This document shows, piece after piece, positions 48,544 through 57,252 of a DNA stretch of 64,000 bases. The notes beneath the pieces are model-generated. The model did no database searches. It worked only from the letters and a program-made list of their open reading frames with translations, and was not told the origin of the DNA. The stretch is from Gammaproteobacteria bacterium (lineage in GTDB: Bacteria > Pseudomonadota > Gammaproteobacteria > Pseudomonadales > Pseudomonadaceae): positions 1-64,000 of the forward strand of contig JAHJYA010000033.1 in NCBI GenBank assembly GCA_018826895.1. Reading direction: 5' to 3'. A program made the translations under genes and the position numbers. How positions within the stretch are numbered: the stretch's first letter is position 1; every line of letters starts with the position of its first letter.

Positions 48544-49410
48544 TTACTCCTCGGCCAGGCCGAACAGGTATTGCCCGTAGGCGGTCTTGCCGAACAGCTG
48601 AGCCTGGCTGAGCAATCGAGTGCGATCAATCCAGCCTTGCTGGTAGGCGATTTCTTCCAGGCAGGCGACTTTCAGGCCCTGCCGATGCTCGATGGTCTGC
48701 ACATACTGCGAGGCGTCCAGCAGGCTGTCGTGGGTGCCGGTGTCGAGCCAGGCGAAGCCACGGCCGAAGCGCTCTACGCGCAGGTCGCCGCGGGTCAGGT
48801 AGGCGTTGTTGATGTCGGTGATTTCCAGCTCGCCGCGGGCTGAGGGCTGCACGGCTTTGGCCATGGCGATCACATCGTTGTCGTAGAAGTACAGACCGGT
48901 GACGGCATAACTGGACTTGGGCCGCGCCGGCTTTTCTTCGATGGATACCGCGTTGTCCTGGGTGTCGAACTCGACTACGCCGAAGCGCTCCGGGTCCTTG
49001 ACCCAGTAGCCGAATACCGTGGCGCCGCTGGGCTGGGCGGCGGCGCGCAGGAGTTTCTCGGTGAAGTGCTGGCCGTGAAAGATGTTATCGCCAAGGATCA
49101 GGCACACCGAGTCCGTGCCAATGAAGGTTTCGCCGATCAGGAAGGCTTGGGCCAGGCCATCCGGTGAGGGCTGCTCGGCATAGCTCAGGTGTAGACCGAA
49201 CTGGCTGCCGTCACCGAGCATTTTCTCGAAGTGCGGCAGGTCCTGTGGCGTGGAGATAATCAGGATGTCGCGGATGCCGGCGAGCATCAGCACCGAGATC
49301 GGGTAGTAGATCATCGGTTTGTCGTAGATGGGCAGCAGTTGTTTGGACACGCCCAGGGTGATGGGGTGCAGCCGCGTACCGGAACCGCCGGCGAGGACGA
49401 TACCCTTCAT
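48544..49410 (-). CDS. rmlA: RmlA, glucose-1-phosphate thymidylyltransferase
   Basis: The protein has 288 residues. The nucleotide motif is [16 protein letters not shown], followed by [20 protein letters not shown] and the [10 protein letters not shown] metal site. It makes dTDP-glucose from glucose-1-phosphate and dTTP, feedback-inhibited by dTDP-rhamnose. ATG 49410 (MKGIVLAGG) overlaps the rmlB stop by 4 bases; the longer frame lies inside rmlB. Confidence 0.96.
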   Translation of the reverse strand: MKGIVLAGGSGTRLHPITLGVSKQLLPIYDKPMIYYPISVLMLAGIRDILIISTPQDLPHFEKMLGDGSQFGLHLSYAEQPSPDGLAQAFLIGETFIGTDSVCLILGDNIFHGQHFTEKLLRAAAQPSGATVFGYWVKDPERFGVVEFDTQDNAVSIEEKPARPKSSYAVTGLYFYDNDVIAMAKAVQPSARGELEITDINNAYLTRGDLRVERFGRGFAWLDTGTHDSLLDASQYVQTIEHRQGLKVACLEEIAYQQGWIDRTRLLSQAQLFGKTAYGQYLFGLAEE

Positions 49411-50474
49411 CGTGTGTGCTCCTTGAGCATGCCCAGGCGTTCGCGCTGATAGCGGCCATCTTGCACGCGCCGGCACCAGTCGAGGTTGTCGAGGTACCAG
49501 CGTACGGTTTTGCGCAAGCCGCTGGCAAAGGTTTCCTCGGGGGTCCAGCCGAGGCTGCGGGCGATCTTGCTGGCGTCGATAGCGTAGCGTCGGTCGTGCC
49601 CTGGGCGGTCGGTGACGAAGGTGATCAGCTCGGCATAGGGGCCACTGCTACGCGGCGCCAACTCATCGAGCAGGGCGCAGATGCTCTGCACTACATGCAG
49701 GTTGGACTGCTCGTTGTGCCCGCCGATGTTGTAGGTCTCGCCCACTTCACCGTTCTCTAGAACACACAGCAGCGCGCGGGCGTGATCTGCCACGTAGAGC
49801 CAGTCGCGGACCTGCAGACCGTTGCCATACACCGGCAGCGGCTTGCCATCGAGGGCGTTGAGGATCACCAGCGGGATGAGCTTTTCCGGGAAGTGATAGG
49901 GCCCGTAATTGTTTGAGCAATTGCTCACCAGCACCGGCAGGCCGTAGGTCCGTTGCCAGGCGCGGACCAGGTGGTCGGAGGCTGCCTTGCTCGCCGAGTA
50001 GGGCGAACTGGGCGCATAGGCCGTGGTTTCGCTGAACAGGCTATGGTCGTCGTGCAGGTCGCCGTAGACCTCGTCGGTGGATACGTGATGAAAGCGAAAG
50101 GCCGCCTGGCGTTCTGCAGGCAGGGTGCTCCAGTAGGCCCGCGTGGCTTCCAGCAGGCTGTAGGTGCCGACGATATTGGTCTGGATAAAGGCCGCCGGCC
50201 CGTCGATGGAGCGATCCACATGGGACTCTGCCGCCAGGTGCATGATCGCCTCGGGCTGAAACTCGGCGAGCAGCGCGTCTACTCGCGCTCGGTCGCCGAT
50301 GTCGGCTTGTACGAAGCGGTAGCGAGGATGCTCGGCGACGCTTGCCAGCGACTCCAGGTTGCCGGCGTAAGTCAGCTTGTCGAGGTTAAGGACCTGGTGT
50401 TCGGTGTGCTCGATCAGGTGACGCACGACGGTCGAGCCGATAAAGCCGGCGCCGCCGGTTAGCAGAATTCGCAT
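49407..50474 (-). CDS. rmlB: RmlB, dTDP-glucose 4,6-dehydratase
   Basis: The protein has 355 residues. The NAD-binding GxxGxxG lies in [20 protein letters not shown]. The active-site triad is seen in [11 protein letters not shown] and [15 protein letters not shown]. It makes dTDP-4-keto-6-deoxyglucose. ATG 50474 has GAGG 5 bases upstream. First gene of rmlBACD, the source of dTDP-L-rhamnose for lipopolysaccharide core and rhamnolipid. Confidence 0.96.
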   Translation of the reverse strand: MRILLTGGAGFIGSTVVRHLIEHTEHQVLNLDKLTYAGNLESLASVAEHPRYRFVQADIGDRARVDALLAEFQPEAIMHLAAESHVDRSIDGPAAFIQTNIVGTYSLLEATRAYWSTLPAERQAAFRFHHVSTDEVYGDLHDDHSLFSETTAYAPSSPYSASKAASDHLVRAWQRTYGLPVLVSNCSNNYGPYHFPEKLIPLVILNALDGKPLPVYGNGLQVRDWLYVADHARALLCVLENGEVGETYNIGGHNEQSNLHVVQSICALLDELAPRSSGPYAELITFVTDRPGHDRRYAIDASKIARSLGWTPEETFASGLRKTVRWYLDNLDWCRRVQDGRYQRERLGMLKEHTR

Positions 50475-50797
50475 GCAGCCTCGCTTACGTTCGAGTCGGC
50501 CCATGCGGCCGGAGGGCATCACCTCTGGCCGTCATGAACGCGTGTCGGTATGCCGACGGTCAGGCTGCATTACAGCAGAAACGCCAGCGCCCTGCCTCAC
50601 CTGGCTGGGCTGCTGGGCGCAGCGATAAATTGTGGTCACCTGAGGGCCGCTCGGCACGGCTGCGGGTTACGGCGCTAGCCCCATTGACCTGGCTATGGGC
50701 TGAGTCGGTGCTCAGATTGGATAGAGGGCGGGCTCTACCCAAGGATGATTTTTGGCCACAAAAAAGGGCTACGTTTTCACGTAACCCTTATTTTGTA
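50475..50797. other. 323-base leader/intergenic region between rmlB and tRNA-Thr
   Basis: No gene is visible. A hairpin with arms CGGCCGGAGG (50506-50515) and CCTCTGGCCG (50522-50531), nine of ten paired, lies 32-57 bases upstream of the rmlB ATG in its probable leader. The tRNA terminator lies at the other end. A promoter for rml could not be fixed by eye. Confidence 0.5.
50758..50790 (-). terminator. Terminator of tRNA-Thr
   Basis: On the minus strand AAGGGTTACG, loop TGAAAA, CGTAGCCCTT then T residues, starting 8 bases after the tRNA 3' end. Confidence 0.88.
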
Positions 50798-50873
<76 letters not shown>

Positions 50874-50887
50874 CTTTGAGGGGCGCC

Positions 50888-50915
50888 ATTATATCCATTC
50901 GTTTGGCCGAGTAAA
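50888..50915 (-). promoter_or_regulatory. Promoter of tRNA-Thr
   Basis: On the minus strand TTTACT, 16 bases, then a perfect TATAAT, ending 14 bases before the tRNA 5' end. Confidence 0.7.
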
Positions 50916-51152
50916 GTGGCGCCAACGGGTTTCTTGCTAAGGCGCGCAGGCTCTGCGTTTTGGGCTTATGCACAAGTGGCGAAAGGTCGCGGTCATTGTG
51001 TTGCGAAAAGGTGACGGCCTTCTCGTATTTATATAACTAGCTGTTTTTTAAGTATTTTTGTTTTTAACTGGTAGTTTCAGATGACCCGCTTGGGTCTGCT
51101 TTGACGCTTTAGCTTGCCGCTTCCAGGAATCTGTCAACAGAGTTATCCACAG
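50916..51152. other. AT-rich gap with a consensus DnaA box
   Basis: 51010-51090 is much richer in A and T than its surroundings (runs of T, TATTTATATAAC). A consensus DnaA box TTATCCACA lies at 51143-51151, just past the stop of the methyltransferase gene. No gene is visible. Confidence 0.5.
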
Positions 51153-52361
51153 CTAGCGGTGGCGTTCGGCCAGTAAAAGAAGGTTGCGTGGCGTTAACTC
51201 GGGTGGGCAGAACTGGCCCAGGCGGACCTGGTAGCCCTGTTCTTCCAGGTACAGGGCGCGGTCCAGAACCAGCCAGAGTTCCAGCGGGCGGCGGAACAGG
51301 GCGCGCAGCAGTTCCAGGTTGCGCACTTCGGTCAGGCGCTGCCAACCGCGCGCGAGCAGTGCATTCCAGTCGGCGTGGGGGGCGATGGTGAGGCCTTTGC
51401 GCTGGCCGAGGTCGATGCAGTACTGGGCGAAGGGTTTGTGCAGCCAGGCCGCTGGGAGTGACGGAGTTGGCAGGTAGCTGTCGACCCCGCGCAGTTCGCG
51501 TTGCAGCAAGTCGAAGGCGAGACGGCGGGCCATGGACTGGTCGCGTTGTTGGCGCACGCGGGCAGGTGCGGTGACGGTTTCATTCAGTGGCAGGCCGAGA
51601 TCATCCCGGCTGAGGTGCAGGGCAGAGGCCTGGGCCACCGTTGAGAGAGGCTGGTAGGTCGCCGTCTGTGTGCGGTTATAGCAACAGGGCGCGATGGCCA
51701 GTTGGTCGCAACCGGCAGCACTGGCCAGCTGCATCAAGCGTATGTGCAGGTCGCCGCAGGCGTGCAGGGCGACAGCTGTGTGCATCGGCATCAGGTGGCA
51801 CACGCTGTCATCGGCCATGACGTCCTGCTGCCGGTGTTGGGCGTCGAGCTGCAGGCGTTGGGCAATACGCTGGCCGTCTTCGACCAGTGCAGGGTCATGC
51901 TCCAGGCAGGTCAGCGGCAGACCGTCGCGGGCCAGCAGGTGACCAAGGTGGCCCTTGCCGGCACACCAATCGAGCCAGTGATGCGGGTGCTGGTTGAACG
52001 TCAGGTTTTGGGCGAAGGCCTGAATCTGTTGCCATTTGCGCCCCGGGACATCGACGTTGAAGCGCGCCACCGGGCGTGTGTCGACCTGCTGGGGGAGCCA
52101 GGGCAGCTCGGTCAGGGCTCGCGACTGCTGGGCAAGGTCGGCAAACGGCGCTGGGGCGGGCAGGTCGCAGGGTGTGTTGTGTGCGGCCTCTGCCTGCTCC
52201 AGGGAACGGGCGCGCAGCCACTGAGCCAGGGCTGGGTGTTCGGCTTCCCATGGCAGCGTCAGTTCGGTAAAGGGCCGTGGCCGCCAAAGGGATTGATGGC
52301 TCAGCAGGAATGCATCCAGCGCGGCGAAGCGCTGGTGCAGATCAAGATCACAGGTGCTCAT
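51153..52361 (-). CDS. SAM-dependent methyltransferase (Methyltransf_32-like)
   Basis: The protein has 402 residues. The Rossmann methyltransferase core covers about residues 130-260: HHWLDWCAGKGHLGHLLARD is SAM motif I, LTCLEHDPALVEDGQRIA follows, and VALHACGDLHIRLMQLA is the segment shared with Methyltransf_32 proteins. CCYNRTQ may be near the active site. The substrate is unknown. ATG 52361 gives MSTCDLDLHQRF. It follows the ABC permease gene by 13 bases on the same strand and is probably in the same transcript, although a functional link is not evident. Confidence 0.85.
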   Translation of the reverse strand: MSTCDLDLHQRFAALDAFLLSHQSLWRPRPFTELTLPWEAEHPALAQWLRARSLEQAEAAHNTPCDLPAPAPFADLAQQSRALTELPWLPQQVDTRPVARFNVDVPGRKWQQIQAFAQNLTFNQHPHHWLDWCAGKGHLGHLLARDGLPLTCLEHDPALVEDGQRIAQRLQLDAQHRQQDVMADDSVCHLMPMHTAVALHACGDLHIRLMQLASAAGCDQLAIAPCCYNRTQTATYQPLSTVAQASALHLSRDDLGLPLNETVTAPARVRQQRDQSMARRLAFDLLQRELRGVDSYLPTPSLPAAWLHKPFAQYCIDLGQRKGLTIAPHADWNALLARGWQRLTEVRNLELLRALFRRPLELWLVLDRALYLEEQGYQVRLGQFCPPELTPRNLLLLAERHR

Positions 52362-52374
52362 GGCCGATGGGCGA

Positions 52375-53064
52375 TCAGCGCCCCTGGCAGGCATCGACAC
52401 GCAGCCAGCGCTCAAGCAGCCTGAAGCCGCGCACCAGCACAAAGGCAATCACCAGGTAGAACATGCCGGCCGCGAAGAAGATCTCTACCGGCAGGTAGGT
52501 GCGCGCGATGATGGTGCGCGCCATGCCGGTCAGCTCCAATAGCGTCACGGTGCTCGCCAAGGCGCTGGCCTTGAGCATCAGGATCACTTCGTTGCTGTAG
52601 GCCGGCAGGCCAATGCGTGCAGCACGCGGCAGAATGATGTGCAGCATGGCCTGGGCCTTGGACATGCCCAGTGCGCGCGCCGCCTCGACCTCGCCCTGGG
52701 GCACGGCCTGGATGGCGCCGCGCAGAATCTCGGCAATATAGGCGGCGGTGTGCAAGGTCATGGTGAGGACCGCGCACCAGTATGGGTCGCGCAGGTAGGG
52801 CCATAGCGGCCCCTGGCGCACGGCGTCGAACTGCGCCAGGCCGTAATAGATGAGGAACAGCTGCACCAGCAAGGGCGTACCGCGGAAGAAGAAGATGTAG
52901 CCATAGGGCAGGGCGCGTACATACCACTTCTTGGACGCGCGGGCGATGCCCATGGGCAGGGCAAGAATCAGCCCGGCGATAACCGCGATGGCGACCAGTT
53001 CCAGGGTCAGCAGCGCGCCTTCGGCCAGGCGCGGCAGCCATTTGATGATTACTTCCCAGTTCAT
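52375..53064 (-). CDS. Basic amino acid ABC transporter permease (HisM family)
   Basis: The protein has 229 residues with about five helices. The permease EAA loop is AARALGMSKAQAMLHIILPR. The typical start is EVIIKWLPRLAEGALLTLEL. HisM/ArtM/OccM-type proteins pair with HisQ-type ones to import lysine, arginine, ornithine or histidine. It overlaps the HisQ-family gene by 4 bases. Confidence 0.92.
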   Translation of the reverse strand: MNWEVIIKWLPRLAEGALLTLELVAIAVIAGLILALPMGIARASKKWYVRALPYGYIFFFRGTPLLVQLFLIYYGLAQFDAVRQGPLWPYLRDPYWCAVLTMTLHTAAYIAEILRGAIQAVPQGEVEAARALGMSKAQAMLHIILPRAARIGLPAYSNEVILMLKASALASTVTLLELTGMARTIIARTYLPVEIFFAAGMFYLVIAFVLVRGFRLLERWLRVDACQGR

Positions 53065-53756
53065 GCAGCGCTCCTTGCAAAGCCGCGGGAGGCGCGTTTC
53101 TCGAGGAAGTGCAGGCCAATCATGGCGAAAATGGTCAGGCCCAGGTAAATGAAGGCGGCTACCAGGAAGAAGGTGAACGGCTCTTTACTGGAGGTCACGG
53201 CGATCTGTGAGCGACGCATGATCTCTTCCAGGCCGATCACTGATACCAGGGCGGTGTCCTTCATCAGAATCATGAACAGGTTACCCAGGCCGGGCAGGGC
53301 GATGCGCCACATCTGCGGCAGGATCAGCCGCCAGAAGATCCGTGGTTTGGACAGGCCAAGCGCCTGGCCTGCCTCCCGGTGGCCCTTGGGGATGGCCAGG
53401 ATGGCGCCACGAAATACTTCGGTGGCGTAGGCGCCGAAGCAGATGCCCAGGGCGATCACGCCAGCGGCGAAGGGCGACAGTTCCAGGCTGTCCATGCCCA
53501 GCAGGTCTGCCAGGCTGCGCATCAGGTTCACCGTGCCGAAATAGATCAGCAATACCCAGAGCAGCTCGGGGATGCCGCGCACGATGGTCGAATAGGTGTC
53601 GCCCAGCCACTGCAGGGGCTTGTAAGGCGAAGTTTTGGCCAGCGCGCCGAGCAGGCCGAGCACCAGACCCAGGCATAGCGCACTGAGCGCCAGCTTGATG
53701 GTCATGAGGGTGCCGGCGGCCAGGGCGGGGCCGAATCCGTAGAGGTCGAAATTCAT
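53061..53756 (-). CDS. Basic amino acid ABC transporter permease (HisQ family)
   Basis: The protein has 231 residues. The N-terminal FGPALAAGTLMTIKLALSAL and the EAA loop AGQALGLSKPRIFWRLILPQ are characteristic. It forms the membrane channel with the HisM-family protein. It lies 50 bases after the binding-protein gene. Confidence 0.92.
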   Translation of the reverse strand: MNFDLYGFGPALAAGTLMTIKLALSALCLGLVLGLLGALAKTSPYKPLQWLGDTYSTIVRGIPELLWVLLIYFGTVNLMRSLADLLGMDSLELSPFAAGVIALGICFGAYATEVFRGAILAIPKGHREAGQALGLSKPRIFWRLILPQMWRIALPGLGNLFMILMKDTALVSVIGLEEIMRRSQIAVTSSKEPFTFFLVAAFIYLGLTIFAMIGLHFLEKRASRGFARSAA

Positions 53757-53806
53757 GGAGGCTCAGAAGCCTGCGTCGCCCGTTAAGGCGACGCAGTGCT
53801 GATTGC

Positions 53807-54559
53807 TCAGTAGATGCTGAACGGGAAGTACTTGTCGTTGATCTTCTTGTAGGTACCGTCTGCGACGATTTCCTTCAGAGCAACGTTGAGGCGTTCACGC
53901 AGGGCATCGCCCTTGCGCACGGCAATGCCGATCTTGTCGTTGTCGAAGACCGGGTCGCCTTTGAACTCGAAGCTCTTGCCTGCATCGCTTTTCAGCCATT
54001 CCCACTGCACAAAGGTGTCAGCGAGGATGCCATCCAGGCGGCCCGAGGTCATGTCGAGGTAGGCGTTTTCCTGGGTGTCGTACAGCTTGATGTCAACCAC
54101 GCCGTCGAGGTTGTCTTCCAGCCAGGTGCCGGCGATGGTGGCGCGCTGCGCACCAATGACCTTGCCCTTGAGGCTGGCTTTGTCAGTGCTGAACTCACTG
54201 TCTTTCGGCGCCACGAACTGCAGCTTGTTGGTGTAGTAGGGGTCGGTGAAGTCGACTGCCGCCTGACGCTCTTCGGTGATCGACATAGAGGCAACCAGGA
54301 AGTCGAACTTTTTGGCGTTCAGGGCCGGGATGATGCCGTCCCAGTCTGAGGTAACCACTTCGCACTCGGTCTTCATCTTGGCGCACAGGGCCTGAGCGAT
54401 ATCCACGTCGAAACCGCCGACCTGGCCACTGGCGTCGATCAGGTTGAACGGTGGGTAAGCGCCTTCGGTACCGATTTTAAGCTTGTCCGCTGCGACGGCA
54501 CTGGTGCCGAAGGCCAGAGTGGCGGCAGCGGCCAGCAGGATCTTCTTGTAGTTCTGCAT
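53807..54559 (-). CDS. Periplasmic lysine/arginine/ornithine/histidine-type binding protein
   Basis: The protein has 250 residues. A signal peptide ends AVA before ADKLKIGTEGAYPPFNLID. The ligand motif GFDVDIAQALCAKMK and the SMSITEERQAAVDFTDPYY segment place it in the LAO/HisJ family. Two cysteines (C59 and C66 region: ALCAKMKTECEV) match the disulfide of this family. The ligand could be arginine, lysine, ornithine or histidine. It follows the ATPase gene by 15 bases. Confidence 0.93.
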   Translation of the reverse strand: MQNYKKILLAAAATLAFGTSAVAADKLKIGTEGAYPPFNLIDASGQVGGFDVDIAQALCAKMKTECEVVTSDWDGIIPALNAKKFDFLVASMSITEERQAAVDFTDPYYTNKLQFVAPKDSEFSTDKASLKGKVIGAQRATIAGTWLEDNLDGVVDIKLYDTQENAYLDMTSGRLDGILADTFVQWEWLKSDAGKSFEFKGDPVFDNDKIGIAVRKGDALRERLNVALKEIVADGTYKKINDKYFPFSIY

Positions 54560-54574
54560 GTTGTTGCTCCGTGT

Positions 54575-55348
54575 TTAGCGATTGCTGGACATGAATTGTT
54601 TACAGCGCGCCGAGTTCGGCGAATCGAACACCTGGGCGGGTGATCCCTGTTCCTCGACCAACCCCTGATGCAGAAACACCACCTCACTGGACACCTGACG
54701 AGCGAAGCCCATCTCATGGGTAACCAAGAGCATAGTGCGGCCTTCCTCGGCGAGCGCACGAATCACATTAAGCACTTCTTGTACCATCTCCGGGTCGAGC
54801 GCCGAGGTGGGCTCATCGAACAGGATTACTTTCGGCTGCATTGCCAGCGTACGGGCGATGGCGGCACGCTGCTGCTGGCCGCCGGACAGTTGATTGGGGT
54901 AAACGTGGCGCTTGTCGGAAATGCCGACCTTGGCCAGCAGTGCTTCGGCCACCTCGGTGGCCTCCGCACGGCTCTGCCCCAGCACGCGGCGCGGCGCCTC
55001 GATAATGTTGTCGAGTACGCTCATGTGCGGCCAGAGATTGAAATTCTGAAAGACGAAACCGATTTCGCTGCGCAGCCGGTTGATCTGGCGATTGTCCGCC
55101 GCGATCAGCTCACCGTTTTTTGCGGCCTTGAGCTTGAGGGTTTCGCCGGCGACGATGATCTCGCCTTTATGCGGGTTTTCCAGCAGGTTGATGCAACGCA
55201 GGAAGGTCGACTTACCCGAGCCGGATGAACCGAGAATGGAGATCACGTCACCATCGCGCGCGGTGAGGGAAATGCCCTTGAGCACCTCGAGGTCGCCGTA
55301 GCGTTTATGCAGGTTACGGATTTCCAGCGCTGGCGCAGCCTCGGCCAT
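54575..55348 (-). CDS. Amino acid ABC transporter ATPase (HisP/AotP family)
   Basis: The protein has 257 residues. Walker A is ILGSSGSGKSTFLRCINLLE, the Q-loop FVFQNFNLWPHMSVLDNI, the signature LSGGQQQRAAIAR and Walker B VILFDEPTSALDPE, followed by LLVTHEMGFARQVSSEV. It drives the transporter encoded by the next three genes and is first in the operon, giving the order ATPase, binding protein, HisQ, HisM. Confidence 0.94.
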   Translation of the reverse strand: MAEAAPALEIRNLHKRYGDLEVLKGISLTARDGDVISILGSSGSGKSTFLRCINLLENPHKGEIIVAGETLKLKAAKNGELIAADNRQINRLRSEIGFVFQNFNLWPHMSVLDNIIEAPRRVLGQSRAEATEVAEALLAKVGISDKRHVYPNQLSGGQQQRAAIARTLAMQPKVILFDEPTSALDPEMVQEVLNVIRALAEEGRTMLLVTHEMGFARQVSSEVVFLHQGLVEEQGSPAQVFDSPNSARCKQFMSSNR

Positions 55349-55545
55349 GGGGGTTCCTCTCGTTCGGGTGTGCGCTCCAGCGGGTGTGGCGCCGTCCTGG
55401 CGAGCGCCACGCTAGCATGCGTTTGGCTGACCGCCAAGCCGTTTACAGGCCACGGCTGGCTGGGTCGGTCACGGTGTCGCCTGGTTGCTGTTGGTTGTCG
55501 CGCAGATGCAATTGATCGCTGCTGACGCGCTAAAATCCAGGCAAT

Positions 55546-55585
55546 AAAAAAACCCCAAGGCCGTGAAGGCGCTTGGGGTTTTTCG
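55546..55585 (-). terminator. Terminator of tRNA-Phe
   Basis: AAACCCCAAG and CTTGGGGTTT arms around a GC loop, with A/T runs on both sides, 7 bases after the tRNA 3' end on the minus strand. It may work in both directions. Confidence 0.88.
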
Positions 55586-55591
55586 TATTTA

Positions 55592-55667
55592 TGGTGCCCA
55601 GGGACGGAATCGAACCGCCGACACGGGGATTTTCAATCCCCTGCTCTACCGACTGAGCTACCTGGGC
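55592..55667 (-). tRNA. tRNA-Phe (anticodon GAA)
   Basis: The gene is 76 bases with an encoded CCA. Acceptor GCCCAGG pairs with CCTGGGC. The D-arm is GCTC-AGTCGGTA-GAGC. The anticodon arm is GGGGA-TTGAAAA-TCCCC, giving anticodon GAA. The T-arm is GGCGGTTCGATTCCGTC. Single gene with its own promoter and terminator. Confidence 0.97.
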
Positions 55668-55679
55668 CAACGGGGCGCT

Positions 55680-55708
55680 ATTAGACGGATTTGAAGGGTA
55701 GGTGTCAA
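55680..55708 (-). promoter_or_regulatory. Sigma-70 promoter of tRNA-Phe
   Basis: On the minus strand a perfect TTGACA, exactly 17 bases, then TCTAAT (5 of 6). It ends 13 bases before the tRNA 5' end, as expected of a strong stable-RNA promoter. GCGCCCC between promoter and gene resembles a stringent discriminator. Confidence 0.88.
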
Positions 55709-55807
55709 GCGCGCTTTTGAAAAATATTTAATTATTACGGGCGGTTAGGTTCGAGTGGGGACCTTGGGCCGGGCGCTGCAGGTTGGCTATGGCGGTGCCG
55801 GGGCGTT

Positions 55808-55908
55808 TGCTCCCGGGTATCGCTGTGCTCCACCCAGGCTACTGGGCCTTGGGATATTGCAGCCTGTCGCCGCTAAAGCGGAATGCCGCCCAGCGCCTCC
55901 CACGGTCC
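55808..55908. repeat. REP-like palindrome and partial MITE-like copy 3
   Basis: CCCGGGTATCGCTGTGCTCC with ACCCAGG forms an imperfect palindrome of the type GTAGCCTGGGTGGAGC. At about 55870-55908, CGCTAAAGCGGAATGCCGCC is the reverse complement of the GGCGGCGTTCCGCTTTAGC interior of the element at 22414. It lies just past the yggX stop. Confidence 0.55.
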
Positions 55909-55915
55909 TCTGTGC

Positions 55916-56188
55916 TTACTCGCTCGGTGGGACGTAGCCGTCGGCTTGGGCGTATTGCTCGCCGGAGAGGAATTTGTCCATTTCGCCCTGGAGGAATTTG
56001 CGGTCGTCGGCGTTCATCATGTTCAGGCGACGTTCGTTGATCAGCAGGGTCTGGTGCTTCTGCCATTCGTCCCAGGCTTGTTTGGAGACGTTGTTGAAGA
56101 TGTCTTCGCCTTTGGCGCCTGGGTAGGGCGGGCGGTCGAGGCCGGGGAGTTCTTGTTTGTGTTTGCGGCACAGTACGGTTCGGGTCAT
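55916..56188 (-). CDS. yggX: YggX, Fe(II)-trafficking/oxidative damage protection protein
   Basis: The protein has 90 residues, full family length. [20 protein letters not shown] with one conserved Cys, then [20 protein letters not shown] and the GYVPP end are characteristic. YggX protects Fe-S proteins from superoxide and is thought to handle labile iron. It overlaps mutY by 4 bases; MutY carries a 4Fe-4S cluster, and the mutY-yggX pairing is conserved across gammaproteobacteria. Confidence 0.96.
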   Translation of the reverse strand: MTRTVLCRKHKQELPGLDRPPYPGAKGEDIFNNVSKQAWDEWQKHQTLLINERRLNMMNADDRKFLQGEMDKFLSGEQYAQADGYVPPSE

Positions 56189-57252
56189 GCGGGTTCTCCA
56201 GCTGTCAGGGCGTCGGCCGCGCGTTTCAGCAGTTTCTTCACGGGGGCGGCGAGCCCCAGGCGCGGCGGGGTGGCGAGGTTATACCAGAGCCAGTCGGCCT
56301 CGGCCACGGCGCTGGCCGGGGTGTCGACCCGGATCAGCCAGGGCTCGATGGCTAGCTGGAAATGGCTAAAGGTATGGGTCAGGCCGGGCAGAGCATGGCG
56401 CTCGCCCAGGCTCAGGGCGTGCTGGCCGGCCAGGGCTGGCAGTGCGTCGAGGTCGTCCAGCTCCGGCAGGCTCCAGAGCCCGCCCCACAGGCCGGTGGAA
56501 GGCCGTCGGTAGAGCAGGATGGCGCCGTCGCGGTTGGCCAGGATCGGCATCAGGGTGCGTTTTTGTGGCAATGCCTTGCGCGGCTTGGCGATCGGGTAGC
56601 GTATCTCCAAGCCGAGCAGGTGCGCCTGGCAGCCGCTTTTCAGCGGGCAGAGCAGGCAGCTGGGTTTGCTGCGGGTGCAGAGGGTCGCGCCCAGGTCCAT
56701 CATCGCCTGGGTGTAGTTGTTTACCCGGGCGTGGGGCGTGAAGCGTTCGGCCACATCCCACAGCTGTTTGGCCACCTTCGGTTCGCCGGGGTAGCCCTCC
56801 TGGGCGACGTAGCGCGCCAGTACGCGTTTGACGTTGCCGTCGAGGATAGGCGCGCGCAGGCCCATGCTCAGGCTGGCGATGGCGCCGGCAGTGGAGCGGC
56901 CGATGCCGGGAAGTTCGGTGAGTTTGTCGACATCTCGGGGGAATTCACCGGCATGCTCGTGCATGACGATTTGCGCGGTCTTCTGCAGGTTGCGCGCGCG
57001 GGTGTAGTAGCCGAGGCCGGTCCACAGGTGCAGCACTTCGTCTTCCGCTGCTTCGGCCAGGTCTTTTACCGTTGGCAGCGCGGCCATAAAGCGGTCGAAG
57101 TAGCCGAGCACGGTGCTGACCTGGGTCTGCTGCAGCATGATTTCCGAGACCCAGACGCGGTAGGGCGTGATGCCCTGTTGCCAGGGTAGGTCCTTGCGTC
57201 CGTGGTTGTCGTACCAGGCGAGTACGGCGCTGGAGAATTGCTCGGGACTCAT
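56185..57252 (-). CDS. mutY: MutY, A/G-specific adenine DNA glycosylase
   Basis: The protein has 355 residues. MutY removes adenine paired with 8-oxoguanine. The helix-hairpin-helix is [15 protein letters not shown], with the catalytic Asp in [14 protein letters not shown] and the active-site helix [13 protein letters not shown]. The 4Fe-4S cluster ligands follow the C-x6-C-x2-C-x5-C pattern in [18 protein letters not shown] Nudix-like 8-oxoG-recognition domain covers about 225-345. It overlaps asmA and yggX by 4 bases at either end, indicating one transcript. Confidence 0.96.
   Translation of the reverse strand: MSPEQFSSAVLAWYDNHGRKDLPWQQGITPYRVWVSEIMLQQTQVSTVLGYFDRFMAALPTVKDLAEAAEDEVLHLWTGLGYYTRARNLQKTAQIVMHEHAGEFPRDVDKLTELPGIGRSTAGAIASLSMGLRAPILDGNVKRVLARYVAQEGYPGEPKVAKQLWDVAERFTPHARVNNYTQAMMDLGATLCTRSKPSCLLCPLKSGCQAHLLGLEIRYPIAKPRKALPQKRTLMPILANRDGAILLYRRPSTGLWGGLWSLPELDDLDALPALAGQHALSLGERHALPGLTHTFSHFQLAIEPWLIRVDTPASAVAEADWLWYNLATPPRLGLAAPVKKLLKRAADALTAGEPA

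Noticed and set aside
51143..51151. Replication origin
   Set aside because: Only one consensus DnaA box, with no dnaA, dnaN, rpmH or parAB nearby.
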